Part shown: piece after piece, positions 32,460-44,138 of the stretch
Position numbering within the stretch: position 1 is the first letter of the stretch
Layout of the letters: each line of letters opens with the position of its first letter
From: Rhinatrema bivittatum
Lineage: Eukaryota > Chordata > Amphibia > Gymnophiona > Rhinatrematidae
Length of the DNA: 64,000 nucleotides
NCBI RefSeq assembly: GCF_901001135.1
Contig: NC_042623.1
Span: 194,914,583 to 194,978,582 of the forward strand
Direction of reading: 5' to 3'
Translations under genes and position numbers: made by a program
The notes under the pieces: model-generated
Told to the model about the DNA's origin: nothing
Seen by the model: the letters and a program-made list of their open reading frames with translations, nothing else
Database searches by the model: none

Positions 32460-32575
32460 ATGGACTACACTTGCTTTTGTTGGGATGCCCTAACTCTCCT
32501 GTTTCATTAGTATCCTTCAAGGATACATTTCTCCAAACCATGCACTGCTGAGTGACTGTCGGCTTCCCCCTTATT

Positions 32576-33433
32576 CTAGTTTAAAAACTGCTCTATCTTC
32601 TTTTTGAAAGTTAGTGAAAGCAGCTTGGTTCCACTCTGGTTAAGGTGGAGCCCATCCTTTCGGAAAAGTCTCCCCCTTTCCCAAAAGTTTCCCCAGTTCC
32701 TTACAAAACTGAATACTTCTTCCCTGCACCATTGTCTCATCCACGCATTGAAACTCTTAAGCTCTGCCTGCCTCTGGGAACCTGCACATGGAACAGGAAG
32801 CATTTCAGAGAATGCTACCCTGGAGGTTCTGGATTTCAGCTTACTACATAAAATCCTAAATTTGGCTTCCAGAACCTCTCCCACATTTTCCTATGTCGTT
32901 GGTGCCCACATGTTCCACGACAGCCAGCTCCTCCCCAGCACTGTCTATAATCCTATCTAGGTGACGCGTGAGGTCTGCCACCTTCGCACCAGGCAGGCAA
33001 ATTACCAGGTGGTCCTCATGTCCACCAGCCACTCTGCTATCTACATTTCTAATAATTGAATCACCAACTATGATGGCTGGCCTAACCCTTCCCTCCTGGG
33101 CAGTAGCCCTGGGAGACTTGTCTCAGTGCGAGAGGACAATACATCACCTGGAGAGCAGGTCCTTGCTACAGGATTACTTCCTGCTACACTAGAGTGATGT
33201 TCTCCTACTGGGAGACCTTTCTCATCCAAGGCAGCACTGGGGCTGCCAGACTGGATTTGGGACTTGGCTACTATGTCCCTGAAGGTCTCATCAATGTACC
33301 TCTCTGTCTGCCTCAGCTCTTCCGAGTCTGCTACTCTAGCCTCCAGAGATCGGATTCGTTCCCTGAGAGCCAGGAGCTCTTTGCACCGAGTGCACACATA
33401 CAATCTCTCACTGGCGGGTAAAAAATCATACAT
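32576..33433 (-). pseudogene. CR1 ORF1: zinc-ribbon, coiled coil and SGNH esterase domain
   Basis: The frame before the first Met (33433) shows CIECH, followed by CTRC, a two-pair Cys arrangement like the zinc finger of CR1 ORF1. Then comes a helical stretch LALRERIRSLEARVADSEEL. After frame breaks, 33065-32890 gives IIVGDSIIRN (SGNH block I with the nucleophile Ser in GDS) and VEHVGTNDIGK (block III, GTND). 32884-32576 ends with DGLHLNQSGTKLL (block V, D-x-x-H). Esterase-bearing ORF1 is known for CR1/L2-group LINEs; it is thought to help RNA or membrane interactions, but its role is unsettled. The S-G-N-H/D residues can all be read, although in separate frames. Confidence 0.75.
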
Positions 33434-33560
33434 GTGACACTCAATGCAAAAGACTGGAAAGCCCCCTTTTGCTGCTGGACTGCTGCCTTCATCTTAGTTT
33501 TATTGAGTTCCTAGTTAAGTTTAGGATACTATGGGAGTTGGAATGAGAATACTTTAAATT

Positions 33561-34251
33561 TATAGGTCAATTTACTAATTAATCAGCTAGTGTCCTACAA
33601 GGGGATGATTAAACTTTCAATAAGGGCTGGTACAATAGTATGATTTAGATAAGACCCTGATTGATTTTTAATGAGAAAGTGTCTCGTGCCTAAAAATCAA
33701 AAGTTGAGTGGGTGGGAAAGACAGACACTAGAATTAACAATCTCTGGCTTGCGTATTACCTCAGACACACACAAACTCTAAAGAATATATCCTTCAATTT
33801 CACCTTTCACCAAACTTTTATAAGTCCAAAAATTTCTGAAAGCTATACTTACCAATCCTTTTTAACCACCGTTAAATTAATCTTCACTCAGTTAATTGAA
33901 GGGTTTGAAATTCGCATCAGTATGCAGATGAGCTTTCTTTTGTACATCTACTGGAATAGAGGAGTGAGGTTGATTGTGTGGAAAATGAAGTGATAACTGG
34001 CAAGATTATATTGTTTGTGAATCATTTGTGCATGAGAGAAGGGTTTTTTCCCATCTATCTTCTGATTGTCTAGGTTCATTTATGGAGTTCATCAAACCTA
34101 TTGAATGTGAATATGGTACAAAGTGATAGTTAAATGCGCAAAATAAATTCACCATAATAATTTATATAAATTGATATGTTAGCAATTGATATATTTTATA
34201 AAAGATAATGTACACCACATGTCAGTAATTCCATATTTATGTCTATTGAAG
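33561..34251. other. Intron; possibly CR1 5' UTR, otherwise unassigned
   Basis: 33561-34000 may still be the CR1 C leader, but I have no copy in the window to compare it with. 34000-34251 is AT-rich intron ending at the acceptor GAAG before the next DAW1 exon. Confidence 0.35.
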
Positions 34252-34328
34252 GTACTGCTAGAGTTTACAGTGCTGCAACAAAAAAGTGCATTGCAAAGTT
34301 GGAAGGTCATGAAAGTGAAATTTCAAAG
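34252..34328 (+). CDS. DAW1: DAW1 exon: WD40 repeat continued
   Basis: 77 bases, phase 1 in and phase 0 out, bounded by an AAG acceptor and an AAG|GTGAGA donor. It completes the split Gly codon of the previous exon and encodes TARVYSAATKKCIAKLEGHE followed by SEISK, including the GH dipeptide that opens the next WD40 blade. The protein sequence continues the DAW1 family without gaps. The adjacent downstream intron is only 270 bases (34329-34598) and free of visible repeats, in contrast to its neighbours of 6.4 and 22 kb. Confidence 0.9.
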
Positions 34329-34598
34329 GTGAGATGGCCTTTGCATATTGAGCTACCTTGTGTCAAACTACAGAGAACTCAATGTAATGTTTATTTGGCA
34401 GTTTGAACTGTGGTTAGACTATGATAGAATTAAGATTTAGTCAGTTTTTAGTGTTTCATATAGAATGTTTATTTATATTATTATTTAGCAGTCTTAATAC
34501 TGAGGATATTCAGAATATTTAGATTATATAAGGAGCTTCTCTTTTCATATTATTAATGTTGGACTATTTCCCATAATGTTCTATGTTTTCTTTTTGAG

Positions 34599-34761
34599 AT
34601 ATGCTTCAATGCCCAAGGCAGTCGAATTCTAACAGGCAGTGCTGATAAGACAGCTAGACTTTGGGACTCTCACACTGGACAGTTGCTTCAGGTCTTGGAA
34701 GGTCATACAGATGAGATTTTCTCATGTGCTTTCAATTACGAAGGCAATACAGTCATTACAG
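34599..34761 (+). CDS. DAW1: DAW1 exon: penultimate WD40 blades
   Basis: 163 bases, phase 0 in and phase 1 out, with acceptor TTTTGAG and donor CAG|GTAACT. It encodes ICFNAQGSRILTGSADKTAR, LWDSHTGQLLQVLEGHTDE and IFSCAFNYEGNTVITG, with the D-K-T-A-R-L-W-D and G-H-T-D signatures of WD40 blades. In DAW1 the propeller fold binds intraflagellar transport proteins and the outer-arm dynein cargo. The last Gly codon is split across the following 22-kb intron. There is no stop or frameshift, so the gene appears functional here. Confidence 0.9.
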
Positions 34762-35599
34762 GTAACTCAATCTACAAATTTATTTTTAAAAAAATATATT
34801 TTAAAAAATCTTTCAGTTTAATATTCATCTAGAAGACATTTTCGCTAGGTATGCATTGTATTAAATAGCTAAACTCTTAGCAAATATATAATGAAGTCAC
34901 TTGTTTTGATAGTGTGATAAGATTTTACTAATGAACCTAACAACCTGCTAGTATAAAAATACTTGGAAGCATGTTCCAATATGATTTTGAATCCATCCAA
35001 CATGGCTTTATGTCCTCATACCAAGATATGTCTTACTTGATGGTGCTCTCCTTGCTATCAAGATCTTGTATAACACTGATTCACTAAAGTGAATTATATG
35101 TGGCATTTAACATAGACCTACTTCAAATAGGTAATAGAAGTAAATAGTAGTTAATATTCTTTTCTACTGTTTTTTGTCTTGTTTTATGTATATTAGGTAC
35201 TATATGCAAAAGATTTGCCTGGCTAACTCTAGGAGTTAGCTGGACAATTCTTCAGGGTTGAAATTTTATGCCCGCCTCCTCCCACCACCATGATTATTTT
35301 CCTGCACACAGGTGTGCGCGCAAATTCTCGCCTTGTGGTGGTGAACTCATGGCACGCATGTGCACACCTATTTGTGCGCATAAACTTGTTTAAGCCACAC
35401 CCTATATTTGTGCATGTATTTGCATGCGGGGGTATTTGTGTGCATATGACTGCGGCCTAGTTTTGGATGTGTATTTGCACGTGTACTCCTGGGCACTGTT
35501 GATGGGCATGTAGGAAGCCGCCTAGAGTGCAGTCCAGCAATGGTGCCAGGGCAAAAAGATCTAAGCACCTTGCCATCTGTGATGCTAAATATATAGGGG
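34762..35599. other. Intron; unassigned, GT-rich MITE-like part at 35250-35560
   Basis: No gene is seen. 35250-35560 is rich in GTGCGCG, TGCACAC and TTTGCATG words (for example TGTGCGCGCAAATTCTCG), a style found in foldback MITE-like repeats; its boundaries are not clear. Confidence 0.35.
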
Positions 35600-35649
35600 C
35601 AATCCAGCCATCGCCTTCTCTACGCCTGTGTCAGTACTGTTTGGAGGCT

Positions 35650-36990
35650 TAAGGTGATTTGCCTTCTATGGATTTTACCAATGTTGGGCCGTCCCTTCAG
35701 ACTGTGGTGTCTCTGGAGAAGAGTGGAGTGGAAGTCAATGGAGCCATCTCCGACAGAAGGGTCAGAGAGTGTCAGATTTGGGCCTGTGGGCACTGGTTTG
35801 GAACCATCCTCCTTTTCCTGGGTGGAATTTTTCCACGGTCTGCAGACTTTTCTGCAGGGGCACCCAAATGAGGTGGATCAAGCTACTAAGACACTGCAAT
35901 CAAGCACCGCAGGGTAGCTGTCCCTAGTGATGGTCAGGGGGACGTGGATCATGATACTTTGAATGAATCTAATAGGATCTTGGGATTCTCCCCTTTGGAA
36001 GAGGGAGAAATTCTACCTAATTTAGAATCAAACCGAACTCTGCTTTGTTTTTTTCACAAGGATGAGTTGCCGAGTCTATTGACTCTGACCCTGGAGATGC
36101 TCGGAGTGGTTGGGAGTGATGCTGTCAGCTTGCAAAAGAAGGATCCCATATTAGTCACCTTGCAGAATGTGTCATGTTTCTTTCCCCTCCTGGATCCTAT
36201 TCAAGAGTTGATTGACCTTGAGAGGAGCGCCCCAGAGGCAAATTTAAAAGGGGGGGGCATGCTTTAGCAGGTTTGTACCCCTTGGATCTGAAGGTAAGGG
36301 ATCAATTACGATTCCCAAAGGTAGATGCCTTGGTGAGTGCTGTTACCAAGTGAACCACCTTTCCAGTGGAAGGAGGGGCAGCTCTAAAAGATGCTCAGGA
36401 TAGGAGGATTGAGACTATTCTTAAGCAGGCTTTTGAAGCCATGGCAATGAATTTGCAGATTGCTTCTTGTTGCTACCTGGTGGCTCGGGCTGGTTTGCAT
36501 CTCTCTCAGGAGACACAAGGAGCGGAGTCCATAGCGGATCAGTGATGGAAGTTGGGGCTGCATTCCTAGCCAATGTAGGCTGTGATTTGGTGCGGACAGC
36601 TGCTAGGGCAGTAGCTTCCCTGATAACGGCTAGGCACTAGTTCTGGCTGTGAAATTGTTCAGCAGATACTATTTCCAAGTCCAGTCTCACAAGGTTGCTC
36701 TTGAAGGGTTCTCTTTTATTTGCTAGTGAGTTGGAGAAAATGGTGAATAGCTGGGGGTGGGGGGGGGGGCGGAATCCAAGGTTCCTTGTTTTCTAGAGGA
36801 CAAGAAGGTGGCATCACATCCTTTTGCGACAAAAGGCCGCTCTAGGGATTCTCATTGGTTTCATCTTTACAGAGGAACATCTACTCGAAGGTCTCATCCC
36901 TTTGGAAGATCTCAGTCCTTTCAGCCTAGAAAGCCACAGAAAGTTGTGGGCTCCAGGACCAGAATACCTCGATCTTCACAATGAAGGTAT
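35650..36990 (+). pseudogene. DIRS C ORF1 (gag-like), broken
   Basis: Short frames read FSPLEEGEILPNLESNRTLL and CFFHKDELPSLLTLTLEMLG (36000-36110), matching in position the EELEPL block of element A. Then ITFPVEGGAALKDAQD-like sequence, with stops, runs on to the basic Ser/Arg-rich C-terminus near 36960 (FQPRKPQKVVGSR). It is too decayed to be functional. Homology to elements A and B is clear by block order. Confidence 0.6.
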
Positions 36991-37162
36991 GAGGCCTCAC
37001 CTGGTTCAGGAGATAGACAGGCGTCTGTCTCTCTCTATTATCAGAGGTGGGCCCAGATTATGGCAGGCCAGTGGATCCTGGAAGTGGTGAGGGATAGCTG
37101 TGCTCTGGAATTTTGCCGAATGCCTCCAGATGCCTTTATGGTCTCTCCATGCAACTCTCTAC

Positions 37163-39740
37163 TGATGAGAATGGCAGTGGAGACTACATTAAAGAGTCTG
37201 TTGGATTTGAAATCCATAATTCACCTACGCATCGTTTAGGTAATACTCTTGATATGGTTTTTACTCATAAAAATGCTACTCTTCATTTGATTGATTCTCC
37301 AGTTATTAAACCAGTTCCTTGGTCAGATCATTTTCTGATCTGTTTTTCATTACATGGTTCAATAGATTGCATTAGTACAGGAGAAGCTGATAAAGGTTTT
37401 GAGAAAAGATTAGTTGTTGACATTTGTAAATTGAAGGAAGCTTTTGTTACATTACCAGATATGGTTGAAAATGAGGATTTCAATTCTTTTTTTGATAAGT
37501 GGATATTACATCTTAGTTCCTCCATTGATAGGGTAGCTCCCTTGAAGTACTATTCTTATCTTGACTGTAGTAAAAAAGTCTGCCGTCCATGGAATAATGC
37601 ATCATTGATTCTGTCTTTGCAGCAATTACGAAAAATTGAACGTAAATGGTTGAAATATCCTTCGCATGATAATGCTAGTTTGTATCGAGCTTCTTTGTCT
37701 AAATATCAATGTGAAACATTGGCAGCCAAGAAGGAGTATTACTCCAAAAAAATCCATGAGATAGGTTACAATTCTAAAGCGTTATTCTCTTTAGTACATA
37801 GATTAACTGAAAGAAAAAAACTAATCTTACTATGGCTGTTTCTACACTCTCAGCCGACTCATTTGCCAATTACTTTTCAACTAAATTGGATAAAGTTCTC
37901 TTTATCTTTAAAGATATAGGACCTTGGTATTTGAATATGTCATCTAGCAGCTCTTCTTTATGGGTAGAATTCGATTTGGCAGCTTCCACGGAACTGTCCA
38001 ATTTAATTGCAAATTTGAATAATACTATGTGCCCTGTTTTGAATATTTCTACGGTTACCTTCAGAGGTATTTTCGATATTCTGAAAACCTCTATTACCAA
38101 TGTTGTAAATCATTCGCTTAAATTAGGTATCATGCCTTCTGTTTTGAAGTCTGCTGTAGTTAAACCTTTGCTTAAAAAATCTTCTTTAGACGCCAGTGAT
38201 TTAGCCAATTATAGGCCCATCTCTTCACTTCCACTCATCTCTAAAGTAATTGAGGGAATTGTTTTAAAACAATTCACTAATTTCTTAGAGAAGCATGAGA
38301 TTTTGAGTCCTCATCAATTCGGTTTCCGACATGGTTTAAGTACAGAATTACTTCTGATCTCTTTAATTGACTCTATTAAACGAAGTCTTGATAGTGGACA
38401 ACAGTTCATCTTGGTTTCATTTTATATAACATCTACCTTTGACTCGATTGACCATCAAATCTTGTTATTTCGTCTTCGTGAGTGTGGAATTGCTGGGTCA
38501 GTTTTGGCATGGTTTGAGAGTTATTTGTCTAATCGTTCTCAAATCATAAAATTTAATAATTCCTCTTCTGAGTTACAACAGGTAAAGACTGGGGTTCCAC
38601 AGGGCTCCGCCCTCTCAGCGATGTTGTTTAATGTCTATCTTGTCCCATTGCAAAACTATTGGCCATCATTACCGATGGGTTTAAAATCTACGCAGATGAC
38701 ATCCAATTTTATATAAAGGTTCAGAAGTCTTGGTCTGAAACAGTTGAGTTACTTTCACTATGTATGAATTCCATTACTCGTTGGTTGAAACATAATAAGC
38801 TTCTTCTGAACACTAGCAAAACTTCTATTCATCGCCCTCATTCTCAACCTGTCTATGACACTATTTCTTTTGAGAATTTTTCCTTTTCTCTTTCTAAACC
38901 TATTAAGAGTTTGGGTTTTTTGATTGATTCAACTTTGTCATTTAAAACACAGATTAGATCTGTAATCAAATCAGGTTTCTTTAAGTTGAGGCTTTTGGCT
39001 GGTTTACGACACTTATTGTATGAATCAGATTTTTTGATGGTCGTACGGGCCATCATTTTTCCACATATTGATTATTGTAACAGTCTTTACATTGGTTTAC
39101 CTAAAAATTCAATTCGTTCACTTCAACTTTTGCTGAATTCAGCAGCTAGGTTAGTGTCTTCTTCTAAGTGTTTTTGATCGAATTACTCCTGTCTTATGTA
39201 GACTTCAGTGGTTACCTGTGACTGAGCGTATTTTCTTTAAGATAGGAATGACAGTTTTTAAGCTTTGTGTTTTGCCCTCTGAGTTTTGGTTTAATGCTTT
39301 ACTTCGGATCCATAAACCAGCCAGAACACTTAGGTCCTCACAATTAAACTTGCTTGAGGTTCCTTCTGTGAGATTAGCTCATTTATATAGTACGAGGGAA
39401 ACATCTTTCTCCATAGCGGCACCTAATCATTGGAATATGAACCCGTTTGACCTTCGATCTGTTGAAGATGTTAAGAAATTTAAAACATCTTTCAAGGAAT
39501 TTTTGCTTAATCGTGTGTACAACTGTTAATGAAACTACTTTAATAAGTCAATGAGTTCAGTTATAAATATCAGATGAGATTTTATGTGATCTCTTTTTAG
39601 ACAATATGTTTTATTGTTTTAAATATTATTTTGTCATTTAGTTTCTATGTTTTATTTTTATGTGTGTTTCTTTTGTATGTCGCCTAGGCCTAACAGTGTT
39701 AGGCGATTAATAAATTTTTTAAATGAAATGAAATGAAATA
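37163..39740 (+). mobile_element. L2-type LINE inserted in DIRS C
   Basis: The LINE is 5'-truncated: it opens within the endonuclease C-terminus (NSPTHRLGNTLDMVFTHKN, then WSDHFLICFSL). The RT carries SAVVKPLLKKSSLDASDLAN, NYRPISSLPLISKVIE, FGFRHGLSTELLL, TGVPQGSALSAMLFNVYL and IYADDIQFYI (catalytic pair present). Then come LGFLIDSTLSFKTQI, DYCNSLYIGLP and a C-terminus ending NRVYNC at 39526. The 3' UTR ends with GTCGCCTAGGCC and GGCGATTAATAAA followed by (ATGAA)n, an L2-style tail. Frame breaks occur near 37830, 38700 and 39175. No target duplication is clear. Confidence 0.8.
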
Positions 39741-41183
39741 ATTCCTGTTCCCAGATTGCAAGAAAATACGGGTCAATATTCCATTAAGTTTGTCATTCCC
39801 AAGAAAGAGGAGGGGACTTTTCCGGCCCATCCTAGATTACAAGGCAGTCAACTGACATTTGCATATGACTCATTTGCAAATGGAAACTCTACATTCCGTG
39901 ATAATGGCAGTACAAACAGGGGAGATTCTCACGACTCTCAACCTGATGGAGGCGTATCTTCATATTCCCATTCTCTAGGAGCATCAACATTTCCTGCACT
40001 TTGCCGTTCTGGGATGTCATCATCAATTTCAGTCCCTGCCCTTTGGGCTGGCTACGGCACCCAGGACTTTCTCCAAGGTAATGGTGGTGATAGCGTCTCT
40101 GCACAGGGAAGGCATTCTAGTCCATCCATATCTGGACGACTGGTTGATTTGGGCCAAAAGTGCAGAAACGATTCGCTTTCCTTCTCATAAGTTGATCTCC
40201 TTGCTTCAGGAACTAGGCTGGGTGGTGAACTTGGCTAAGAGCAGTTTACAGCCATCTCAGATGCTAGAGTAACTCGGCATGCAATTCGATATGGAGCAGG
40301 GACGTTTTCTGCCAGAGAGTCACATTCATAAATTAATTGCTCCAGTTCAGGCCCTTAGAAGAGCTATTCGCCCAGTGGTGTAGACTTATCGCAAATCCTA
40401 AGGTCCATGGCAACCACATTGGACATTGTCCCCTGGGCAAGAGTGCACATGAAGCTCCTTCAGCACATGTTGCCCCCCCCCCCCCCTCGGTGAATCTGCA
40501 GTCGCAGGAGTACACAGTGAGACTCCACTTGCTATTGGAGGTGAGCTTCCAGTTGCAGTGGTGATTACAATTGGATCATCTCAGGAATGGAGTTTCCTTG
40601 GAGACACCGGACTGGTTGGTGCTCACAACAAATGCGAGCCTTGGGTTAGGGGGCTCACTGTCAAGAGTTGGTGGTGCAAGGTCGCTGGAGTGTTGAGGAA
40701 CAGTAGTGAACTATCAATCGATTAGAAGCACGCTTGATTTGACTGGCATGCTTACAGTTTGCAGAACAACTGGAAGCTTGATCGGTGAGGATAATGTCAG
40801 AAAATGCCACAGCGGTGGCCTACATCAATTATCAGGGCAGAACCAGAAGCTAACAGATGTCGGAGGAGATAGATGCACTCATGGTGTGGGCAGAACAACA
40901 TCTCTAAGACATGTCTGCCTCCCACCTTGCCAAGAAGGACAATGTAAGAGCTGATTTCCTCAGCAGGCAGGCCTTGGACCCAGGAGAGTGGGAGTTGGCA
41001 GACGAAGCCTTTCAACTTATAGTGGCACACTGGGGTCATCCATTTGTGGATCTGCTGGTGACCTCTGACAGTGTGAAGGTACCATGGTTCTTCAGTCACA
41101 GAAGGGATTTAAGAGCACTAGGTATCGATGCTTTCATTCAGGTCTGGCTGCGGAGCGGGGTGTTATATGCCTTCTTGCCATGA
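39741..41183 (+). pseudogene. DIRS C RT, RNase H and partial methylase-like region
   Basis: RT blocks: QENTGQYSIKFVIPKKEEG (39758), then frameshifted palm, then VHPYLDDWLIWAKSAETI (40110-40150) with both Asp residues, and GWVVNLAKSSLQPSQMLE. RNase H ends with SHLAKKDNVRADFLSRQA (40915-40970), then DLLVTSDSVKVPWFFSHRRD. The sequence stops at about 41180, before the recombinase. A C-run at 40478-40489 adds to frame loss. Confidence 0.65.
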
Positions 41184-41599
41184 CCAGTTTGTACAGCTAA
41201 GTGCTGAATATTGACTGCCATGCTAGAGGGGAAAGGAGAGATGCTGCTGGAGCTTGCCATCTGGCAGCATTTGCAGGCCGAACAGCTGGGGTCTGATTAG
41301 CCCAAGGAGAACAGAGTCTTTGCCCTTTCTTCTGCCATGATGCTGTTGACTCCACCCCTTCCCATCACTGGGGAGACTGTATTTGAACTGCCAAGTTACC
41401 GCGTAGCAGCACTCCAAGGGGACGCGCTAAAGGGAAATGCCCCTTAGTGAGCCCATTTGTGAGGCTCGGGAGGGTTGTAGCATATTCTTGTTTTAATTGG
41501 GCATTGTTTAGTTAGATAATTATGTGTTTGGGAAATCAGTTTATTCCTGTTTTAAGTATAATGGGTTAAAGTCTGCTGGGGTTAACAGGGCAGGGAGGG

Positions 41600-41743
41600 A
41601 ATACTGGGTGAGAATAGTTGATATAGAGAGGCAGGCACTGGGAAAATTGGCAAAATGCCTTCTTTTGAATGCAAAAAAGTGTTTTATACATAATTTAATT
41701 GTGGAAGAGGGGGTGGATTTTGTATTTGTAACAGAATCTTGGT
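41600..41743 (+). pseudogene. LINE E endonuclease, N-terminal piece
   Basis: LGKLAKCLLLNAKKCFIHN, then VEEGVDFVFVTESW. NAK is the early Asn motif and TESW the catalytic Glu of APE-type endonucleases. The frame stops at DIRS B, which starts within a few bases after TESW. Confidence 0.65.
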
Positions 41744-41999
41744 TCTCTGTACGTACCCGGATCAGTCCAGACCATGAGTTGAGCCTCCTGTCCAGCAGAT
41801 GGAGACAGACCAAAACTGAAAGGGTATCCTATATCAGGACAGAGACTACCCTGCATCCCTTCAGTATTTGTCTGTCTCCAGTAGATGCCGGCAGCTCACC
41901 CTGCGGTTCCCTGGCTTAATTCTTTAGCCTTTGCCCTGTTGGGTTCCTTTCCTCTATTTCTATTCAGATCAAGCAAGTATATTTATTCTCTCTAAATCA

Positions 42000-42001
42000 A
42001 A

Positions 42002-42032
<31 letters not shown>

Positions 42033-42033
42033 A
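42000..42033. repeat. (AAAT)n microsatellite
   Basis: About eight AAAT/AATA units in the 5' region of DIRS B. Confidence 0.8.
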
Positions 42034-42689
42034 GTGACAGTTCTGTCAGAATTTTGAAAACGCTCTGTTTCTCTCAGGAGACAGCACTGTCTCCTCGCTC
42101 TTGGGGGGCCTAGGGGGGTTTCACCCCTTGTTTTATGCAGCCTAGGCTTCCTTCCCGGTGAACTTTCTGTTGGGGCAATACTGGTAGTCCAGTCACTCCC
42201 CCTATTTAGCTGCCTTTCTCTCTCTATCTCCTGGGACGCTCAATTCCCCAGCTGTGCCAGCAGGGAAGTTCATTCCCCTGCATTTTCAAAGTAAAAAAAA
42301 AAAAAAAAAGGATTGAGGCACTTCAGCTTAAGAGCTGATTGATTACTCGGCAGCTTTTTACTATTTAACTATTTACTATTTTAACTATTCTCCTGCACCC
42401 ACTCCTTAGCACCAGACAGCTCAGCTGTTTTTTTCTCTGCCTCGTGGCACTTTTACTGGGTCATACCGCGTTCAAATCTTTGCCTGGCCTGCAGGGAGCC
42501 TGCATCGCGGCTCTCCCGTGAAAGGCTTTGCTCGGGGTGCCTGCCGGGTGGGGAGGGTCCCTCCCTGGCAGCGATCAAGCCAGCGACCCGGGGAGGTCCT
42601 CTCACCGCATGGCCAGGCCGTTCCCGAGTCGGCAAACCACAGGAACGGTGGCCATCTTGGGAATCTCTGCAGCTCCCGATTCGGGGCTG

Positions 42690-44138
42690 TAGGAGGCAGA
42701 GGAGCCTGAATTTCATTTTTCTCCGCCTGATTTGAGCCCCGTGTGGACTCAGGATGAGGACCCTGATCTTCCCTCCATTCCCCCTCCTCCCCCCCCTCCG
42801 GAAAATCCAGGCCACGTTTTTCTTCGGAATTTGTGCTCTTAATGCACAAATCTTATTTGGCTAGTCTACAAGAGGAGGAGGAACCTTCCCCATGTCCTCT
42901 CCCCGCTAAAATTCCACAGATGCCCTCCCCGCTTGCTACCGCAGCGCCGGATGAGCAGGGATCCATTAGAGTTCGGGTGGTACTGGGGGTCCCTCCACCC
43001 CCGGATCCTCCAGCCCCACCTGTGGCACCAGATTAGGATCCTGATGCGGATTTGGTGGGGCCTGCCCCCCCTCTGGAGGGGGATGACCCCCGAGCGCTCC
43101 GCTTATTTCAGAGGGAAGAGCTGGAGCCGCTCATTCCTTTCATACTTCAGGAGCTGGGGATTGAGATTCCTCCGGAGGATACGATCACGGTCGCGATGCC
43201 AGCTCAGGTGGACCCTCAGGACTCCACCACGCACTTTCCCCTTCCATCCCATGCACAAGCTGCTGCTTCTCCAGGAATGGGAAGCTCTCGAGGCGGGGTT
43301 ACGAGTGGGGAGAGCTATGGACAAGCTCTAACCTCTCCCCAAGGATTGCCTGGAGATACTTAAAATTCCCAAGGTGGATTCTTCTGTGTCTGCGGTCACC
43401 AAGCACACCACTATTCCGGTGGTGGGAGCCACGGCTTTGAAAGACATGCAGGACCGCAAGCTCGAATTCTATCTCAAGCATATCTCAAGCATATCTTCGA
43501 AGTCTTGGCCTTAGGGGTCCGAGCAACAATCAGCTGCAGTCTCATGCAGCTGGCAAGCCTTAGGTGGGTTCAACAATTGCTCAGCACCCAGGACCTCCCG
43601 TCTGCAGAGGCGGAGCAGGATGAATGCTTGGAAGGCTCTGTGGCATATGGGGCGGATGCTTTTATGACTTACTCCGCGTATAGGCCAAGGCAATGGTTTC
43701 ATCGGTGTCGACCAGACGTCTCCTCTGGCTGCGCAATTGGTCGGCGGATTCTTCCTCCAAGTCTCAAGGGTAAGTTGCTTTTTGGCGAGGACCTGGAACA
43801 GCTTGTTAAATCCTTGGGTAAGAACAAGGTCCATAAGCTGCCGGAGGACCACCCGAAACAGTCAAGGTTTTTTTTCCATACACATTTCTGCTTCAGGGGC
43901 CAGCGAAGGTATAATAATCGGGTGCGAGGTGCTTTCACTAGAGGAAAATCCTCCAGATCCCAGTCCTGGTCTCATTCCTTTCGGGGCTGTCATGCCTTCC
44001 GAGATGGTAACCCACAACATTCCATCGCAAAACCTGCCTCCCATGAGATCTGGCCGGTCCATTCCTCCGTTCCAAACTTAGGTGGTCGTCTCTCCTTGTT
44101 CTTAGATGAATGGGCCAAAATCATGTCGGACCAGTGGG
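42690..44138 (+). pseudogene. DIRS B ORF1 (gag-like)
   Basis: The frame at 43052-43363 reads LEGDDPRALRLFQREELEPL and IPFILQELGIEIPPEDT, then after a shift AGLRVGRAMDKL and KVDSSVSAVTKHTTIPV-like sequence. 43505-44138 continues with ALGVRATISCSLMQLASLRW and a basic, Ser/Arg-rich end including KNKVHKLPEDHPKQSRFFF. The block order matches element A. The N-terminus (42833-43036) is Pro-rich. The last frame runs without a stop into the inserted CR1, giving a chimeric ORF. Confidence 0.7.

Larger units (their letters stand above)
29104..33560 (-). mobile_element. Nearly complete CR1 LINE copy C
   Basis: In minus orientation: a 5' region right of 33434, ORF1 (33433-32576), ORF2 (32459-29277), a 3' UTR containing the same words as copies A and B (GGATGCTGGGCTTGATGGACC), and a CATAAGAA/TTCTTATG end at 29104-29115. 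It is older than copies A and B, with several frame breaks, and is itself interrupted by a 244-bp L1 tail (30095-30338). An AT microsatellite (about 30396-30420) expands the region before the FADD box. The 5' end is uncertain and may extend to about 34000. It lies in the DAW1 intron, antisense to the gene. Confidence 0.8.
35600..41183 (+). mobile_element. DIRS retrotransposon C, 3'-truncated, split by a LINE
   Basis: Pieces at about 35600-37162 and 39741-41183 form one DIRS element: ORF1, then the RT start (LEFCRMPPDAFMVSPCNS) up to the break, then RT, RNase H and the start of the methylase-like region, ending at LYAFLP (41180). The recombinase and right end are missing. An L2-type LINE (37163-39740) sits between. 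Codons are more decayed than in elements A and B. Confidence 0.7.
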
